A DNA stretch of 64,000 bases from Tolypeutes matacus. Lineage: Eukaryota > Chordata > Mammalia > Cingulata > Chlamyphoridae. The notes beneath the pieces were generated by a model. It had not been told where the DNA came from, did no database searches, and was given only the letters and a program-made list of their open reading frames with translations. Below are positions 48,261 to 58,674 of this stretch, in pieces (the stretch's first letter is position 1; the number at the start of each line of letters is the position of its first letter). Location of the stretch: the NCBI GenBank assembly GCA_026826555.1, contig JAKSZT010054566.1:18736-82735 (forward strand), written 5' to 3'. Position numbers and translations under genes: made by a program.

Positions 48261-48407
48261 CGAGCTGTTCTGTCTCTACGTGATTGTGAAGTGCTGGTAG
48301 TTATTTTCATCGCCACATGTCTCTAGAGATCTCCCCAAAGGAAGAATAGGGCCAAGGCTGGGCCAGCAGGAAGCAGGGGAAGGGGGAGTTGCTAGTCTAC
48401 CACTCAC

Positions 48408-48480
48408 CTCGGCCTCCCTGAGTTGCGAATAACTCCTAGACCCGCTTGCAGCCGGCAGCCAGCTGACCTGGAGCAGGAGA
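48408..48480 (-). other. MAG: Candidate MAG 5' non-coding exon
   Basis: A strong donor, GCCGAG|GTGAGTGG, ends at 48408, about 480 bases before the coding exon's acceptor, and the preceding sequence has no ATG in its last 60 bases. The upstream edge is not defined; 48480 is a placeholder. Confidence 0.4.
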
Positions 48481-50599
48481 CAGCCAGGTGGAAGGCGGTG
48501 GGAGCCTGAGTGCCCGCCGCTCCCCTCTTTCCACACTGCTCTCCTCTTTCTGCATCCACCCAGGGTTGTGGAACAGGCCTTTGTAAGGGTGCCCACGTGG
48601 CTTCTGTTGCCCGTGGATGCTGGGACCCTCCCACACAGCCTCAGCCACTCCACACAGCCGTACCCCCCACCCCCATCGGGGAAGTGGGAGCACCGTGGGG
48701 AGGGGAAGGAGAGCGGCGGGGCAGCAGCAGCAGGCTGGGGAAGTGGTGGTGATGGTGAGTGGGGCGAGGCAGCCGATGTCCCACGGCCCAGCCCTGGGGG
48801 TGGTAGGCAGGGACCTGGCCCCATCAATGACTGGGCTTCACAGCATCAGCATTCCCAACATGCCGCGTGAATTCCTGCCGCCCTCTCCCACCCCACAGAC
48901 GGCCCCTGCTGTCCCCACTCTCAACGAGAGGCCAGAGCCCGGTACAAAAGAGCCCTGTTCCCGCAGGGTGAAGCTGCCTTATCCCTGGGGGGCTTCTCAG
49001 GGAGGTGGGGGTGAGGGAGGAGGCAGGCACTCCTGGCTGGGGTCTGAGTGGGGCTGGGGAGGACGGGGGTAGGGGATTGGTGAGCCCCTGGCACCCAGCT
49101 GCTCTGTGGGTCGCCTCAGGGCTGGAGCCAGGATTTCCAAGTGGCTGCCTTCCCCCGCCTTTACCACCCTCTTCCTGTGTACGGACGCATGCACGGTCAG
49201 ACACACGCAGATGCTGGCATGAAATGTGACATCTAGGTCCAGCCAGTTGGAGAGGCCCTGAGGGCGGAGCCTTGCACCTCCAGTCACAGAGGCCTGCCCT
49301 GCCCTGCCTCCCGTCTACCACACACCTGCACATACAGGAGCATGAGCCCGCACGCACACAGTGAGGTGTAGATACGGACACCTCCCCCCACCCATGCCAA
49401 TGGGTGCCAGGCAGACGCTGCCGCGGGCAGAAACGCACATGCCCGCAGGCAGGCTCCCGCGCCTGGGACAGGAAGCAGGTGCAGGAGGTAGCGAGAGGTG
49501 AGGGCTTGTGAAACAAGCCTGCAGACCGTGTGCTCTGAATGGGGGCGAGAACTGGTTCTTGGGGTGGAGGAGGCAAAAAAACCTCTTAGATATTACAATA
49601 GGTATTGCAATATATACAGTACTAACATTTCATGGGAGGTGGCAATTAGGAAAACCCCGTCTAAAATGTTTCCTTGGGGTATGATAATGAAAAAAAGGTC
49701 AAGAGACCCCACTGCCGCTGGCAGGTCACACGGGAGGCGCACCTGTGCACACGCACACCTGTGGGGCTCTGGCTCGCACCCACCCTTCTCCCACATTGCA
49801 GGACCCCGGCGAGCTCTTCACCCGGCCCCAGACCCTTTCCATCCCCATCTGCCCCACACAAGGCGACAAGGAGGACCCTTCATTTTTTTCCCTCAGGGAT
49901 TTCTCCCCAAAACCCCATCACTGTTCTATGTCCCTTCCGTGGCCCCAACCCAGTCCCAAAGCAGTCGTAAGCAACACTCCACCCCCCAGATTAGTGGCAA
50001 TTCACAGGGACCATCCATCCCTCAGACCACATGCTTCTGGGCCCCCTGCCCCGTCCCCCTCCATCCCCTGGCCCTGCAGCAGTACTCACTCGGACGCCCT
50101 CGCCCCTGCACTCTTGCTCCACTGGCCTAGCTCACTGTCCCCTGGCCTCCCAGGGTCTAGGCCTCACTTGCCAGCCCCTCCCCTACCCCCGGGTGCCAGG
50201 GGCCGCCTGCCTCCAGGGCCCAGCTCCTCCCTGTCCCTGGGGGAGGGGGGCACAAAAGGGCCCTTGTCACCACGGGGCTCAGACTGGGCAGCCTGAAGCC
50301 TGGGTCCTACGAGCTCCTTCCTCACTGCCTCGCTCCTTTCCCCTCTCCATCACCATGCTCCCTGATTCTGGGTCCCTGGGAGGGGGTTTGGATCCCTCTG
50401 GAAGTCTCAGGCCGAGACCGGGAGGCTTTGTTCCCAGCTTCTAGGGAATCTTGGTGGCAATGTTAGGTGTAACCCTGGTCCTGAGAGGCCAGCAGAAGCT
50501 GGTGGGCAGGAGGAGACGGCACCTGCCAATCAGCCTCAGTGCCACCTCCACCCTCTCCAGGGTCACTTCCTTTCAATCACCCTTGGTCCACTCATCCTG

Positions 50600-50780
50600 G
50601 ACTATGTTCTTTCTTTTTCTTTAACTTTTTATGTATATACTACTCAAATTTTCCCATTTTAACCGTTTCTAAGTGTACCATTCAGTGGAATTTATTATGT
50701 GCACAGTATTGTGCTACCCTCACAGACATCTATGACCCAAACTTCTATTTTCTTCTAGCCTTCTATTGCCCATCGGAACT
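50600..50780. repeat. Old L1-type 3' fragment
   Basis: 'cattttaaccgtttctaagt' and 'gtaccattcagtggaattta' is common old LINE 3'-region wording; orientation was not fixed. Confidence 0.45.
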
Positions 50781-51063
50781 GACCTTATCCATGAGCTCTC
50801 TCTTCTCACCAGAGCGTGGCCTCCTTGAGGGCAGGGTCAACGTCTCTCTGCTCGTGGGACAGCGCCCGGCACAGAACTAAGCGTCATAAATATAGAGCAG
50901 AATGTGTGTGTTCCATGAGAGCACCATGGCACCTTCTGACGCCTTTGCAGGCCTTGCTCCTTCTTCCTGGGAAGCTCTGCCGGCCCCTTCCCACTGCCTG
51001 CTCTGCCTCTGGCACTGCTGGCTTCCCTGACCCTCTCGCTAGGCCAAGCCCCTCCACCTAAAG

Positions 51064-51256
51064 TAGGGGTTCTTAGCCTTTTTTGTTCCACGGAGCCCTT
51101 TGCCAGTCAGGTGAAAACCCCGGATCCTTTACTAAGCCCACACTGTACTGTGTATTATTTAATAAATATATCACACCCACACCAACACGTCCCCACAAGC
51201 ATAATGTTTTTGTGAATTTCAATTCAAGCTCACGGACCCCTTGCTAAGAACCCCTG
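51064..51256 (-). mobile_element. hAT-like MITE, copy 2, with exact 8-bp target duplication
   Basis: A 193-bp element bounded by inverted repeats taggggttcttagcc and gctaagaacccctg. Directly outside, ACCTAAAG occurs at 51056-51063 and 51257-51264, an exact 8-bp duplication typical of hAT transposition. Reverse-oriented relative to copy 1 at 9152-9346. Confidence 0.85.
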
Positions 51257-52374
51257 ACCTAAAGGCTTGTGGATTTGCTGTGTGCTGAGTTCTCCACTAG
51301 CTTCCCCCTCAGCACGGAGCTCCCGAGGGTAGAGTGTCTTGTTCCCTCTGGTGTCCCCTAGAATGGCGCCTAGTCCACGAGAGGCTCAGGGAGGGCTGCG
51401 TCAACTCTCTGGGCAGTGAGAACCCTCTGCATGCAGATCCCACAGAGGCTCAGCTGCCACCCCTGCCCCTCCCACTCGGCCTGACCCCTCTGCGGAGGTG
51501 AGCGCAGGCAAGGCGGGGGCATCTGGGGGCGGGGAGTGTTTGTGTGATTAAGTGGAACAGTGGTTTGATCAAGTGCTGTTCAGCCACCTTGGGTATCTTC
51601 CGTCCTCCTCCAGACCGGAGCAGTAGGGCTGGAGGGCAGGGGAGGGTCCTTTCTCCCAGGGGTGGGGAAATCCCTCAGGCCAGGGAGTGAGGAGTGTGAG
51701 AAAGCTGGGAGGGGGAGGGGAGTCCCACCCCCACCGCAGCTCCATGATGTCAGACTCTGCCCGTGCCTTTCCCAGCGTGGGACAAAGGCCCACTGAGTAT
51801 GGGGTGGGGCTTGAACTTGAACTCCTGGGTCCCAGAGAAGAGAGGGGCCTGGTGCCTGGCCTTTGTGAGAAGACCCCTAGATCCTGGGGGTTCCTCTCTG
51901 ACAGCCTTCAGAGTCAACGCCAGACCCGTTGGGGTCATGTGTCTGTGCAGTTGGGGCTCCATCTCGTCTAGGGTGTGACCTGGAGGCTGATCTGGGGGCA
52001 GGGTGCAGCACCATGAAGTCGGCAGTCTTAGGGGTCCAGGTCACAGGAGTGGGGACAGGACTGTGGGAGGCTGGAGGCAGGGGCCTGGGGGACCCGAGAG
52101 CATGTGTGCTCTGTCTCAAAGAGGCAGCTGCCGCCCAGACCCACTCAGGTCTCCTGGTACTGCCAGTTCATCACACCTTTCCACTGAAGGCAGGAACCCA
52201 GATTTTTAGGTGAAATGTTCTGATCTCTAGGTCTTAGTCTAAACCCATCCCAGGCAGCATCAAGCCCTCAGGCCCACCCACTTAGTGCTTTCTTGAGTGG
52301 GAGCTGATACTTGGTCCAACCAAGAAACATCTTGGCAGCTTCGCACAGGTGGTCCTCAAAGTGTGGCCCCCGGG

Positions 52375-52530
52375 CCAGCTGCATCAGTATCACCTGGGAG
52401 CTTGTTAGACATACAAGTTCTTGCTGCCCCCCACTTGCTGAATCAGGAATTCTGGGGGTGAGGCCCTGCAATCTGTATTTTAACAAGCCCTTCCGGAGCT
52501 TCTGATGCACAGTGATGTCTGAGAACCTCT
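52375..52530. mobile_element. MER5A-type hAT element
   Basis: 'catcagtatcacctgggagc', 'gaatcaggaattctgggggt' and 'ttttaacaagcccttccgga' follow MER5A. Confidence 0.75.
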
Positions 52531-53060
52531 GCTTCCTATCTTCTCCCATCTCTTGGGCCACCTTGGAGAAACTGCCTCCTGAGATGAGAGAAGAGCACTG
52601 GGTGTTGGTCAATGTAAGTAGCAAGTTCAGGTTTCCCACCGTCTGTCCAGTTTTTGCCCACCCTTCCCTGTCAATACTCATCCTTTGTATTCACGGGGCA
52701 TTTAATGGTTTCCACAGAATTTTCACGCTCATTCCCTTGTTTGAGCCACTCAAAGGCCTGATGAGCTAAGTCTCCTTTTACGGATGAGGAGGCGGAGTTT
52801 CAGAGTGCAAGGACCCTGCAACTAATAGGAGACAGAGCTCTCCACTCCACGCCCCTTCTGTCCCCATTCAGGAGAACCCCTCCTGCCAGACCCTCGGAAG
52901 AAAAGCCTCCCATGGCTTTTTATTTTTCCTCCCATGGCTTCTAAGGCAGAAGACAAAGGTTGATGGTGTCCCAGACTGAACAGGCTCCCAGCTGGGTTTA
53001 GTCAGGCCTACAGAGCATTGATTTAAAATGCAAATACCTTTAAACAGTTGCCCGTATATA

Positions 53061-53170
53061 TATTTTAAATCAGGAAATTCCACATCAAAATTGAGATTTC
53101 CACTTTCTTTTGAAAAATCAGCAGCTCTAGCCATGTGGAGTCTGCCTTTGGGCAGAGCAGACATCTCCTG
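53061..53170 (+). repeat. Unnamed interspersed repeat, copy B
   Basis: Aligns with 18230-18300 over 'gagatttccactttcttttg' and the following aaaaatcag, same orientation. Family not recognised. Confidence 0.4.
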
Positions 53171-53558
53171 GAACCCAGGCCTTACCACTCCCTACCCATA
53201 CCCAACCCCAAAGCCAAATGGCCAATGCCCTTTATCAACATGCTGGTGCTGTTTTCTTATGAGCTAAGAAGAAAGTGAAATGTTTCTCAGATCTCCACTT
53301 CTACCAAAAGTGGGAAAATCAGATAGATTTAGAGGGATACTGTTTTCAAGGAGCATGGGGTGGGGGACTTTGTTCCTTGTGGAGATAAAGAACATTCTCC
53401 CATGTTTTGTGTGCAAAGTGTACCCCGTTGAGAGAATACGACTTAAGATGCTTCTAAGAAACAAATCCAACATGCCTCATTCATTTTCTGCACCTATCTG
53501 GTCTCTGAATGCCAGTGATTCTCAAACTTTTTGAGCTTGGGTCCTCTTTACAACTCTT

Positions 53559-53986
53559 TTTTTTTTTTTTTTTTTAAGATTTATTTATTTACTTTATCCA
53601 TTTTAAACCCCCCCTTACCCATTTGCTGTTTTGTGTCCATTCACTGGGCAATTCTCCGTGTCTGTTTCCTGCCATCTCTTCTCATCCTCCTCCTCCAGTC
53701 TTCACCAGGATTCGATCCTGGAGACCTCCCATGTAGGAGAGAGGTGTTCTGCTGCCTGCGCCACCTCAGCTCCTGGCTTATGGAGCTTTCGGAGCATCTC
53801 CCCTGTTACGTCATCATCCTGCTGCACGGCTCCTGGGGCCTGACGGCTCAGCTGCACACAGAGCCTGGCAGCCCATGCGCCTTCTATATATATATTTTTT
53901 ATTTTACCGGGAGGTCCCGGGGATCGAACCCAGGTCCCTCCATATGGCAGACGGACGCCCAACCATTTGAGCCACATCCGCCCCCA
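53559..53986 (-). mobile_element. Composite DAS SINE with two tRNA-like units, copy 2
   Basis: Poly(T) at the left (poly(A) tail on the minus strand), then the same bipartite structure as 29426-29868. Exact 9-bp duplication ACAACTCTT at 53550-53558 and 53987-53995. Long open frames over it recur in the other copy and are by-products of the repeat. Confidence 0.9.
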
Positions 53987-54420
53987 ACAACTCTTAAAAA
54001 TTATTGAGGACTCCAGAAAGCTTTTGTTAAGTATCTTTTATCTATAGCTGTGTAACATATTAGAAATTGAAACTGAGAAATTATTTTAAGCTCGACACAC
54101 AATCACACCATCCATTAGCCATCAGAGTGATGTCATCAAGTGCCATGTAGCCTCTGGAACGCTCCACTGTGTACTCGCGAAAGAACGAGAGTGAAATAGG
54201 CAAATACTGTCTCAGTAGTTTCCACTTCATAGATCCCTGGAAGGGTCCGCTGGCCTCCCTTCGAAAAGCCCTGCTAGGCATTTGGATTTGTTATCCCTGA
54301 GCTCCCCAAGTACTGGCCCTTGCAAGGCAGTGGTCCGAATAAGCCTCCAGGGTAGACCCTTGGTGGGGAGAAAGGGCAACAGACACTCCAGTTTGGAATA
54401 TCAAAGCAAGGACCAGCCAT

Positions 54421-54426
54421 TTTATT
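54421..54426 (-). promoter_or_regulatory. HAMP: HAMP poly(A) signal
   Basis: AATAAA within GGAATAAAATGGCTGG, matching the human HAMP 3' end from recall, 90 bases past the stop codon. Confidence 0.85.
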
Positions 54427-54515
54427 CCAAGACTATTCACCGAACATGTTGGAGAGTGGCAGGAATAAATAAGGAAGGAAGGGCGGGGGCGGGGCAGGGG
54501 CAGGCCAGGGAGGCT

Positions 54516-54620
54516 CTATGTTAAGCAGCACATCCCACAGTGTGTAGTTTGACAGCAGCGGCAGCAGAATATGCAGATGGGGAAGTGGGTATCTCGCTTC
54601 CTTAGCCTCTGGTACAGGGG
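54516..54620 (-). CDS. HAMP: HAMP exon 3 (furin site and mature hepcidin)
   Basis: Encodes PLYQRLRKR followed by the 25-residue mature peptide and TAG. Acceptor CCCCACAG. Confidence 0.97.
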   Translation of the reverse strand, partial: PLYQRLRKRDTHFPICIFCCRCCQTTHCGMCCLT

Positions 54621-55885
54621 CTGTGGGGGGGAAAGCAGAGTGAGTGAGTGAGGCAGAAGGGGGCAGGGGGAGGCCCCAGGTGAGGCCCAGGTACAGGGAA
54701 GGGGGCAGGGGGAGGCCCCAGGTCTCACCGTCAGGCTGGCCTTGGCTCCAGCCTTGGCTGCAGCCGCGTCCCGGGTCTGGAGGTCTGTGAGGCGTCCAGT
54801 CTGCGAAAGCAGAAGCAGGGCTGACGGACGGCCCAGCAGAGCTCTGGCCTTGTCCCTGCCTCCCCTAGCTGGAAGCCCAGGAGATCCCCTCCTTTCTTGC
54901 TTTCCCTCCCCTCCCCACAGACACTTCTCCTATCCTCAGACACCCCAAATGTGTTCCCTTCTCTCTCCACAGCTGCTCCCCTTCTTCGGGGCGTCATCTT
55001 CACTTGCCTGGGCACCAGCCACAGCCTCCTAACAAGTTGCCCTGCATCTCCTCTTGCCCTGGCATATCCTCTGCAGAGCAGAGTAGGTTGTGTCGTGTCA
55101 GTCAGAGCACGCCCTTCCCCACCTTCAACCCTGCAGGGCCTTCCCCGGGTGCTGAGCGGAGCCAGTGCTTGCACAGCGGCCAAGACTTGGTGCTCTGACC
55201 CCTGCTTCCCCCTCAACCTCCTCTCCGGGTCCCACCCCCTTCACTCAGTCAACTGTCCTCTCCTCCAGCCTGCCATGCTGGCCCCCACCTCGGGCCTTTG
55301 CATGGCATCCCCTTTGCCTGGAGCGGCCTGCCCTCAGCTCTCGTCCTCCAAGCCATAGCGCAAATGTCACTTTCTCACAAAGCAGCCTCGCTTGACTGCC
55401 ATCTAAAGCAACGCCCCCCCATCCCATCACTCTACCACCATCTTTTATGTTATTTGTGAATAGCATGTGCTAGACACAAATTATCCTTTTTAGATGTTTT
55501 TATTGTCCATTAACCGATCCCCCGACCAGGACCTAAGCTCCATGAGAGCAAAACCCTTGCCTCTCACCAACCGTGTTCATTGCTTTATCTCCAGTGTCTA
55601 GAATAGGACTTGGCACAGAGTAGGCACCCAGTGACTATCTGGGGAGTTAGTTCAGACGCCCCAGCTCCTGCCACTCAGCGCCCTCCCCCAACCCTGCCCA
55701 GGGCTGAGGAGTCTCCAGCTGTCCTCAGCACCCCTCTCCCAAGGGTCTGGCTCTCCCATCCTGGCTGGCCCACTGGGACCAGGCCCTGTGGGTCTCACCT
55801 GCTGCAGGGAATCTGAGCCACTGGTCAGGCTGGCGAGGAGGAGGAGCAGGAGGCAGGCAGCCTGGATCTGAGTGCTCATTGCCAT
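54516..55885 (-). CDS. HAMP: Hepcidin precursor (three exons)
   Basis: Exons 55799-55885, 54729-54800 and 54516-54620 give an 87-residue prepropeptide (human 84). Residues 1-24 form a leucine-rich signal peptide. The propeptide ends in the basic furin-type site RLRKR. The last 25 residues are mature hepcidin, starting [11 protein letters not shown], with all eight cysteines at positions 7, 10, 11, 13, 14, 19, 22 and 23. Hepcidin is the liver hormone that blocks and degrades ferroportin to lower plasma iron. The N-terminal DTHFP, which binds iron and ferroportin, is intact. Exon 2 is four codons longer than human, with an Ala/Lys-rich stretch ([10 protein letters not shown]). Lys24 of the human mature peptide is Leu. 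The promoter keeps BMP and STAT3 elements. The gene lies between USF2 and MAG as in human. Confidence 0.97.
54657..54723. repeat. 25-bp direct duplication in HAMP intron 2
   Basis: The same 25 bases (aagggggcagggggaggccc plus caggt) occur at 54657-54681 and 54699-54723, inside a 108-bp intron. The second copy reaches to within five bases of the exon 2 donor. Confidence 0.9.
54729..54800 (-). CDS. HAMP: HAMP exon 2 (propeptide)
   Basis: 72 bp, 24 codons: [20 protein letters not shown] then ASLT. Acceptor TTTCGCAG, donor ACG|GTGAGA. The human exon is 60 bp. Confidence 0.95.
55000..55640 (+). repeat. L2 in HAMP intron 1
   Basis: L2 wording from 'ttgccctgcatctcctcttg' to 'ggcacagagtaggcacccag', filling most of the 1-kb intron. 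Confidence 0.65.
55799..55885 (-). CDS. HAMP: HAMP exon 1 (signal peptide)
   Basis: 29 codons from ATG at 55883-55885: [20 protein letters not shown] then TSGSDSLQQ. Donor CAG|GTGAGA. Confidence 0.97.
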
Positions 55886-55957
55886 AGTGCCGTCTGGCGG
55901 GCTGTCCTGCTGTTGAGTCTAGATCTTGCTCTGGTGTCTGGGGCCCAGTTGCAGTCA

Positions 55958-55965
55958 TTTTTATG
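55958..55965 (-). promoter_or_regulatory. HAMP: HAMP TATA-like element
   Basis: CATAAAAA on the minus strand, in the same sequence context (GGCCCCATAAAA) as the human HAMP promoter, about 75 bases before the ATG. Confidence 0.75.
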
Positions 55966-56019
55966 GGGCCTGCTGGGGAGGCGGGGGTGCTGAGACCCCT
56001 CCCCTTTGCCCAACCTCAT

Positions 56020-56028
56020 TTCCAAGAA
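56020..56028 (-). promoter_or_regulatory. HAMP: HAMP STAT3 site
   Basis: TTCTTGGAA on the minus strand, the known IL-6/STAT3 response element of HAMP. If +1 is set at 55956 (the base aligned with the usual human +1), it lies at -64 to -72, exactly the human position. Confidence 0.88.
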
Positions 56029-56034
56029 GGCAGT

Positions 56035-56040
56035 GGCGCC
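56035..56040 (-). promoter_or_regulatory. HAMP: HAMP proximal BMP-responsive element
   Basis: GGCGCC, the SMAD-binding BMP-RE1, six bases upstream of the STAT3 site, at -79 to -84 by the same numbering as in human. Confidence 0.88.
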
Positions 56041-58030
56041 GAAAAGGCGGGAGAGATAAGCGGGAACACAGTGACAGGGAACACGGTTGTGTCACCTCGG
56101 CCAGGGGAGGTGAATCCAGGGGGTGGGGCAGATGGGGCCACAGACAGGAGCCTCCAGCCAGGCACCTGGGGGACCCTTTCCCCAACATGACATCACCCTG
56201 TTGATCTCAGAAAAACATCCTCCTTTTCCCAGTTGAAGTGCCAGGTGGGCAGAGGTGAGGTGCCCCCCGACTCCCCACGTCCCCCAGTGCCTTCATCCCC
56301 ATGGAGGAGGGCTGGCACTTGCTGGGTGCCTCAGCTTGGGGGGAGCTTCCCACTGCTTCCACACATGCACAGGTTCTGGTAGGAAGCCCTGGAGGCAGGG
56401 GCTTCAGGTCAGCTGAGCCCCCCAGCCCACGCGCAGGGTGTTCTCTAAGCGTCAAACGGGAGGGTGTGGCCTTGCTCTCTGGAGGATGTTCTAGTGACCT
56501 TTGGAGCATTTGACCACATTAAGGGTCACAGCTGACATCTGAAGAACGCATTGTGTGCCGGGCACCGTCTTAAGCAGACATCAATGCATGCCAGCTCGGC
56601 CTGTGCCGCATGTTCTCAAAGCAGCTCCCAGCCAAGGGCCCGAGCTGCCTACCCTCACGGCCTGGCCCCCCAGACCCTGCTCCCTCTTAAGGGGCGCCCC
56701 TGCCACCCCAATCCCACCGCCCTGTCAGACAGTTCCCTCACTTTACAGGAGTGACTGAAGGCAGCGATTAGGGAGTTTAGCGCGGGCAGCCTGACTGCGG
56801 GGCTGTCTCACCACTGGGCCTCCCTGCCTCTCAGAAGGCACAGGATGATGCAGGTGCGCTGGGGCTGACTCATGCTGACGAACGAGTGCAGGCTGTGCAC
56901 GTTGTCCCAACTCCCATTCAGGGCATCACGTCAGTACCTTGAAATCACCTGTGGTGGGAGAATTTCCACCAAAGAAATCTGCGAACACTATATAAGCTAG
57001 GGTTTTGTTTTTTTTTGAGATCTGGCTCCCAGCACACGCCTGCTGGCGGTGAACTGAGGCTGCCTGGCTGCAGCACCTTCAGTCCTAGCCACTGCCTGGA
57101 CCAACTCAGGGTGCACATGGCCCAGGGGACCCCCAAGCCCCAACTCCAGAACCCAGGCCCTTGGCCACTTGCCACCTTGTCCCCTGCCTCACTCTCAGGG
57201 CCACCCAGGGCCAACCCTCTCACAGAGCCTGGGGCCAATGTTGTGAAGGAATGAACGCTTATTTCTGCCCCACTTAAACCAGAAAAATGGACGAGCCCCC
57301 AGGAAGTCAGGGCTGTTCCCTGCCAGCCCACTCCACATGGGGCTCCTGCCCTTTCCTGCTGCACCCACTCTAAATGACCTCTAGCCAGAGAATGGCCTGC
57401 AACAGGAGACTAGGAGCTCAGAGCTAGGAATAGACATGCCTGTGGAGTTGCGGGGCACTTGGGGGTGGGAAAAGGGCGGGGAGCTCAGGAAGGTGATGAT
57501 GGGCAGGCCCAGATCCTGGGGGTGGATGGCATCAAGTGGGGGCTGCAGGACAAGGCAGCCCCCAGCCCTGCCAGGCCTCGTGGCCTCTCAGCACAGGCAG
57601 GTTTCATCATCAGCCAGGGGCAGGGGTCACAGCTCAGGCGCCAGAGCCACAGCTCCAGGCGACAGGCTGACGGGCCAAGCCAGGCTTCCTGGCCCTTGGC
57701 CCTCCCAGGGGGTGGGGGGCTCAAGGTCAGGCCCCACCATTGGCTGGTGCAGGGGGTGGCCACCAGCCGGTCCTGTTTTCAGGAACTGCTCACTCTGGAG
57801 ACCCCGGCCTCTCCTCCAATAGCACGGGGCATGTCCTTGACCCCAGCCCCATACTGCATACCTGGGGCCTTCATTCCCTCATCCCTCCATCCAACAGCCC
57901 AGGTACCAGGCAGCGCGGGATAGCAGTGCCTGGCACACAGCTGTGCACGCAACAGCCACAGCCGTGCCCTCCTGGAGCTCTGCACACCCCGGCCCCTCCC
58001 CAGCCCTGAGATGGACAGACAGACAGACAA
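56041..58030. other. HAMP upstream region to the USF2 3' end
   Basis: About 2 kb with no exon. GC-rich; it holds MIR-like scraps near 56545-56760 and the candidate distal BMP element at 57637. Confidence 0.55.
57637..57642 (-). promoter_or_regulatory. HAMP: Candidate distal BMP-responsive element of HAMP
   Basis: A second GGCGCC about 1.7 kb upstream, followed on the minus strand by a nuclear-receptor-like half site (TGTGACCCC) and a TGATGATGA stretch. Human BMP-RE2 lies about 2.3 kb upstream beside bZIP and HNF4/COUP sites. Homology is inferred, not shown. Confidence 0.4.
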
Positions 58031-58052
58031 GGCGGGGGCCACATGGGGCCAG

Positions 58053-58058
58053 TTTATT
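58053..58058 (-). promoter_or_regulatory. USF2: USF2 poly(A) signal
   Basis: AATAAACTGGCCCC on the minus strand, 527 bases past the USF2 stop codon. The 3' UTR between contains a (CA)n stretch at 58111-58133. Confidence 0.75.
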
Positions 58059-58584
58059 GCAGTTAAATACCTCTCTCTCTCTATTTTTTCCATAAAGAAA
58101 ATTAACACGCTCACACACACGCACACACACACCCAAAGGGGAGCAGGGATCCAGAAACAAGAGGTGGGGATGGGACATGGCCTCCCTCCTTAGGTCCAGG
58201 CCCCGGGGAGGGCCCCCAAAGGCTCCCCTCCTTCGCATGAGCACCCTGACTCAGCAGCTCCAGAGACCAAGGAGGCAGCGGGACCTGGCAGGGCCTCTGG
58301 CCTCCTCCTTCTGCCTCCAGGTGAGATCACCAGAAGTGCTGGGGCTTAGTGGGGGCCAGGAGAGGGGAGACAGACAGACAGACGGGGGTGGGAGGAGGAT
58401 GCCGTTTCCAAGTTGAGGTGGGCAATGGGTGCTGTATCCACAGAAATGCATTATTCTCCCCGTTTTTGTTAAAAATCTACTATAAAAAACGCAGCTGGGG
58501 GAGGGGCATCTGTCCCTCTCTGTGCTAAGGGCTGGGGCAGGGCAGCAGGGCCCGGAGGGGGCTCCTGCCCATGGTGGGGTGGCG

Positions 58585-58674
58585 TCACTGCCGGGTGTTC
58601 TCGCCCACCATCTCCAGGTTGTGCTGCTGCAGCTGGGCCCGAAGCAGGGCGTTCTCGTTCTTCAGCTCCTCGAT
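58585..58674 (-). CDS. USF2: USF2 last exon (leucine zipper end)
   Basis: IEELKNENALLRAQLQQHNL then EMVGENTRQ and TGA; human has GEGTRQ. Acceptor CTGCCAG. Confidence 0.96.
   Translation of the reverse strand: MEELKNENALLRAQLQQHNLEMVGENTRQ

Larger units (their letters stand above)
48481..54400. other. Intergenic sequence between HAMP and MAG
   Basis: GC-rich upstream flank of MAG (48.5-50.5 kb), then an L1 tail fragment (50600-50780), the MITE (51064-51256), MER5A (52375-52530), an unnamed repeat (53061-53170) and the composite SINE (53559-53986). No coding exon recognised. An A/T-richer stretch at 49570-49700 was not identified. Confidence 0.6.

Noticed and set aside
49560..49700. A/T-rich island with possible inverted ends upstream of MAG
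   Set aside because: No matching terminal repeats or target duplication could be defined by eye.
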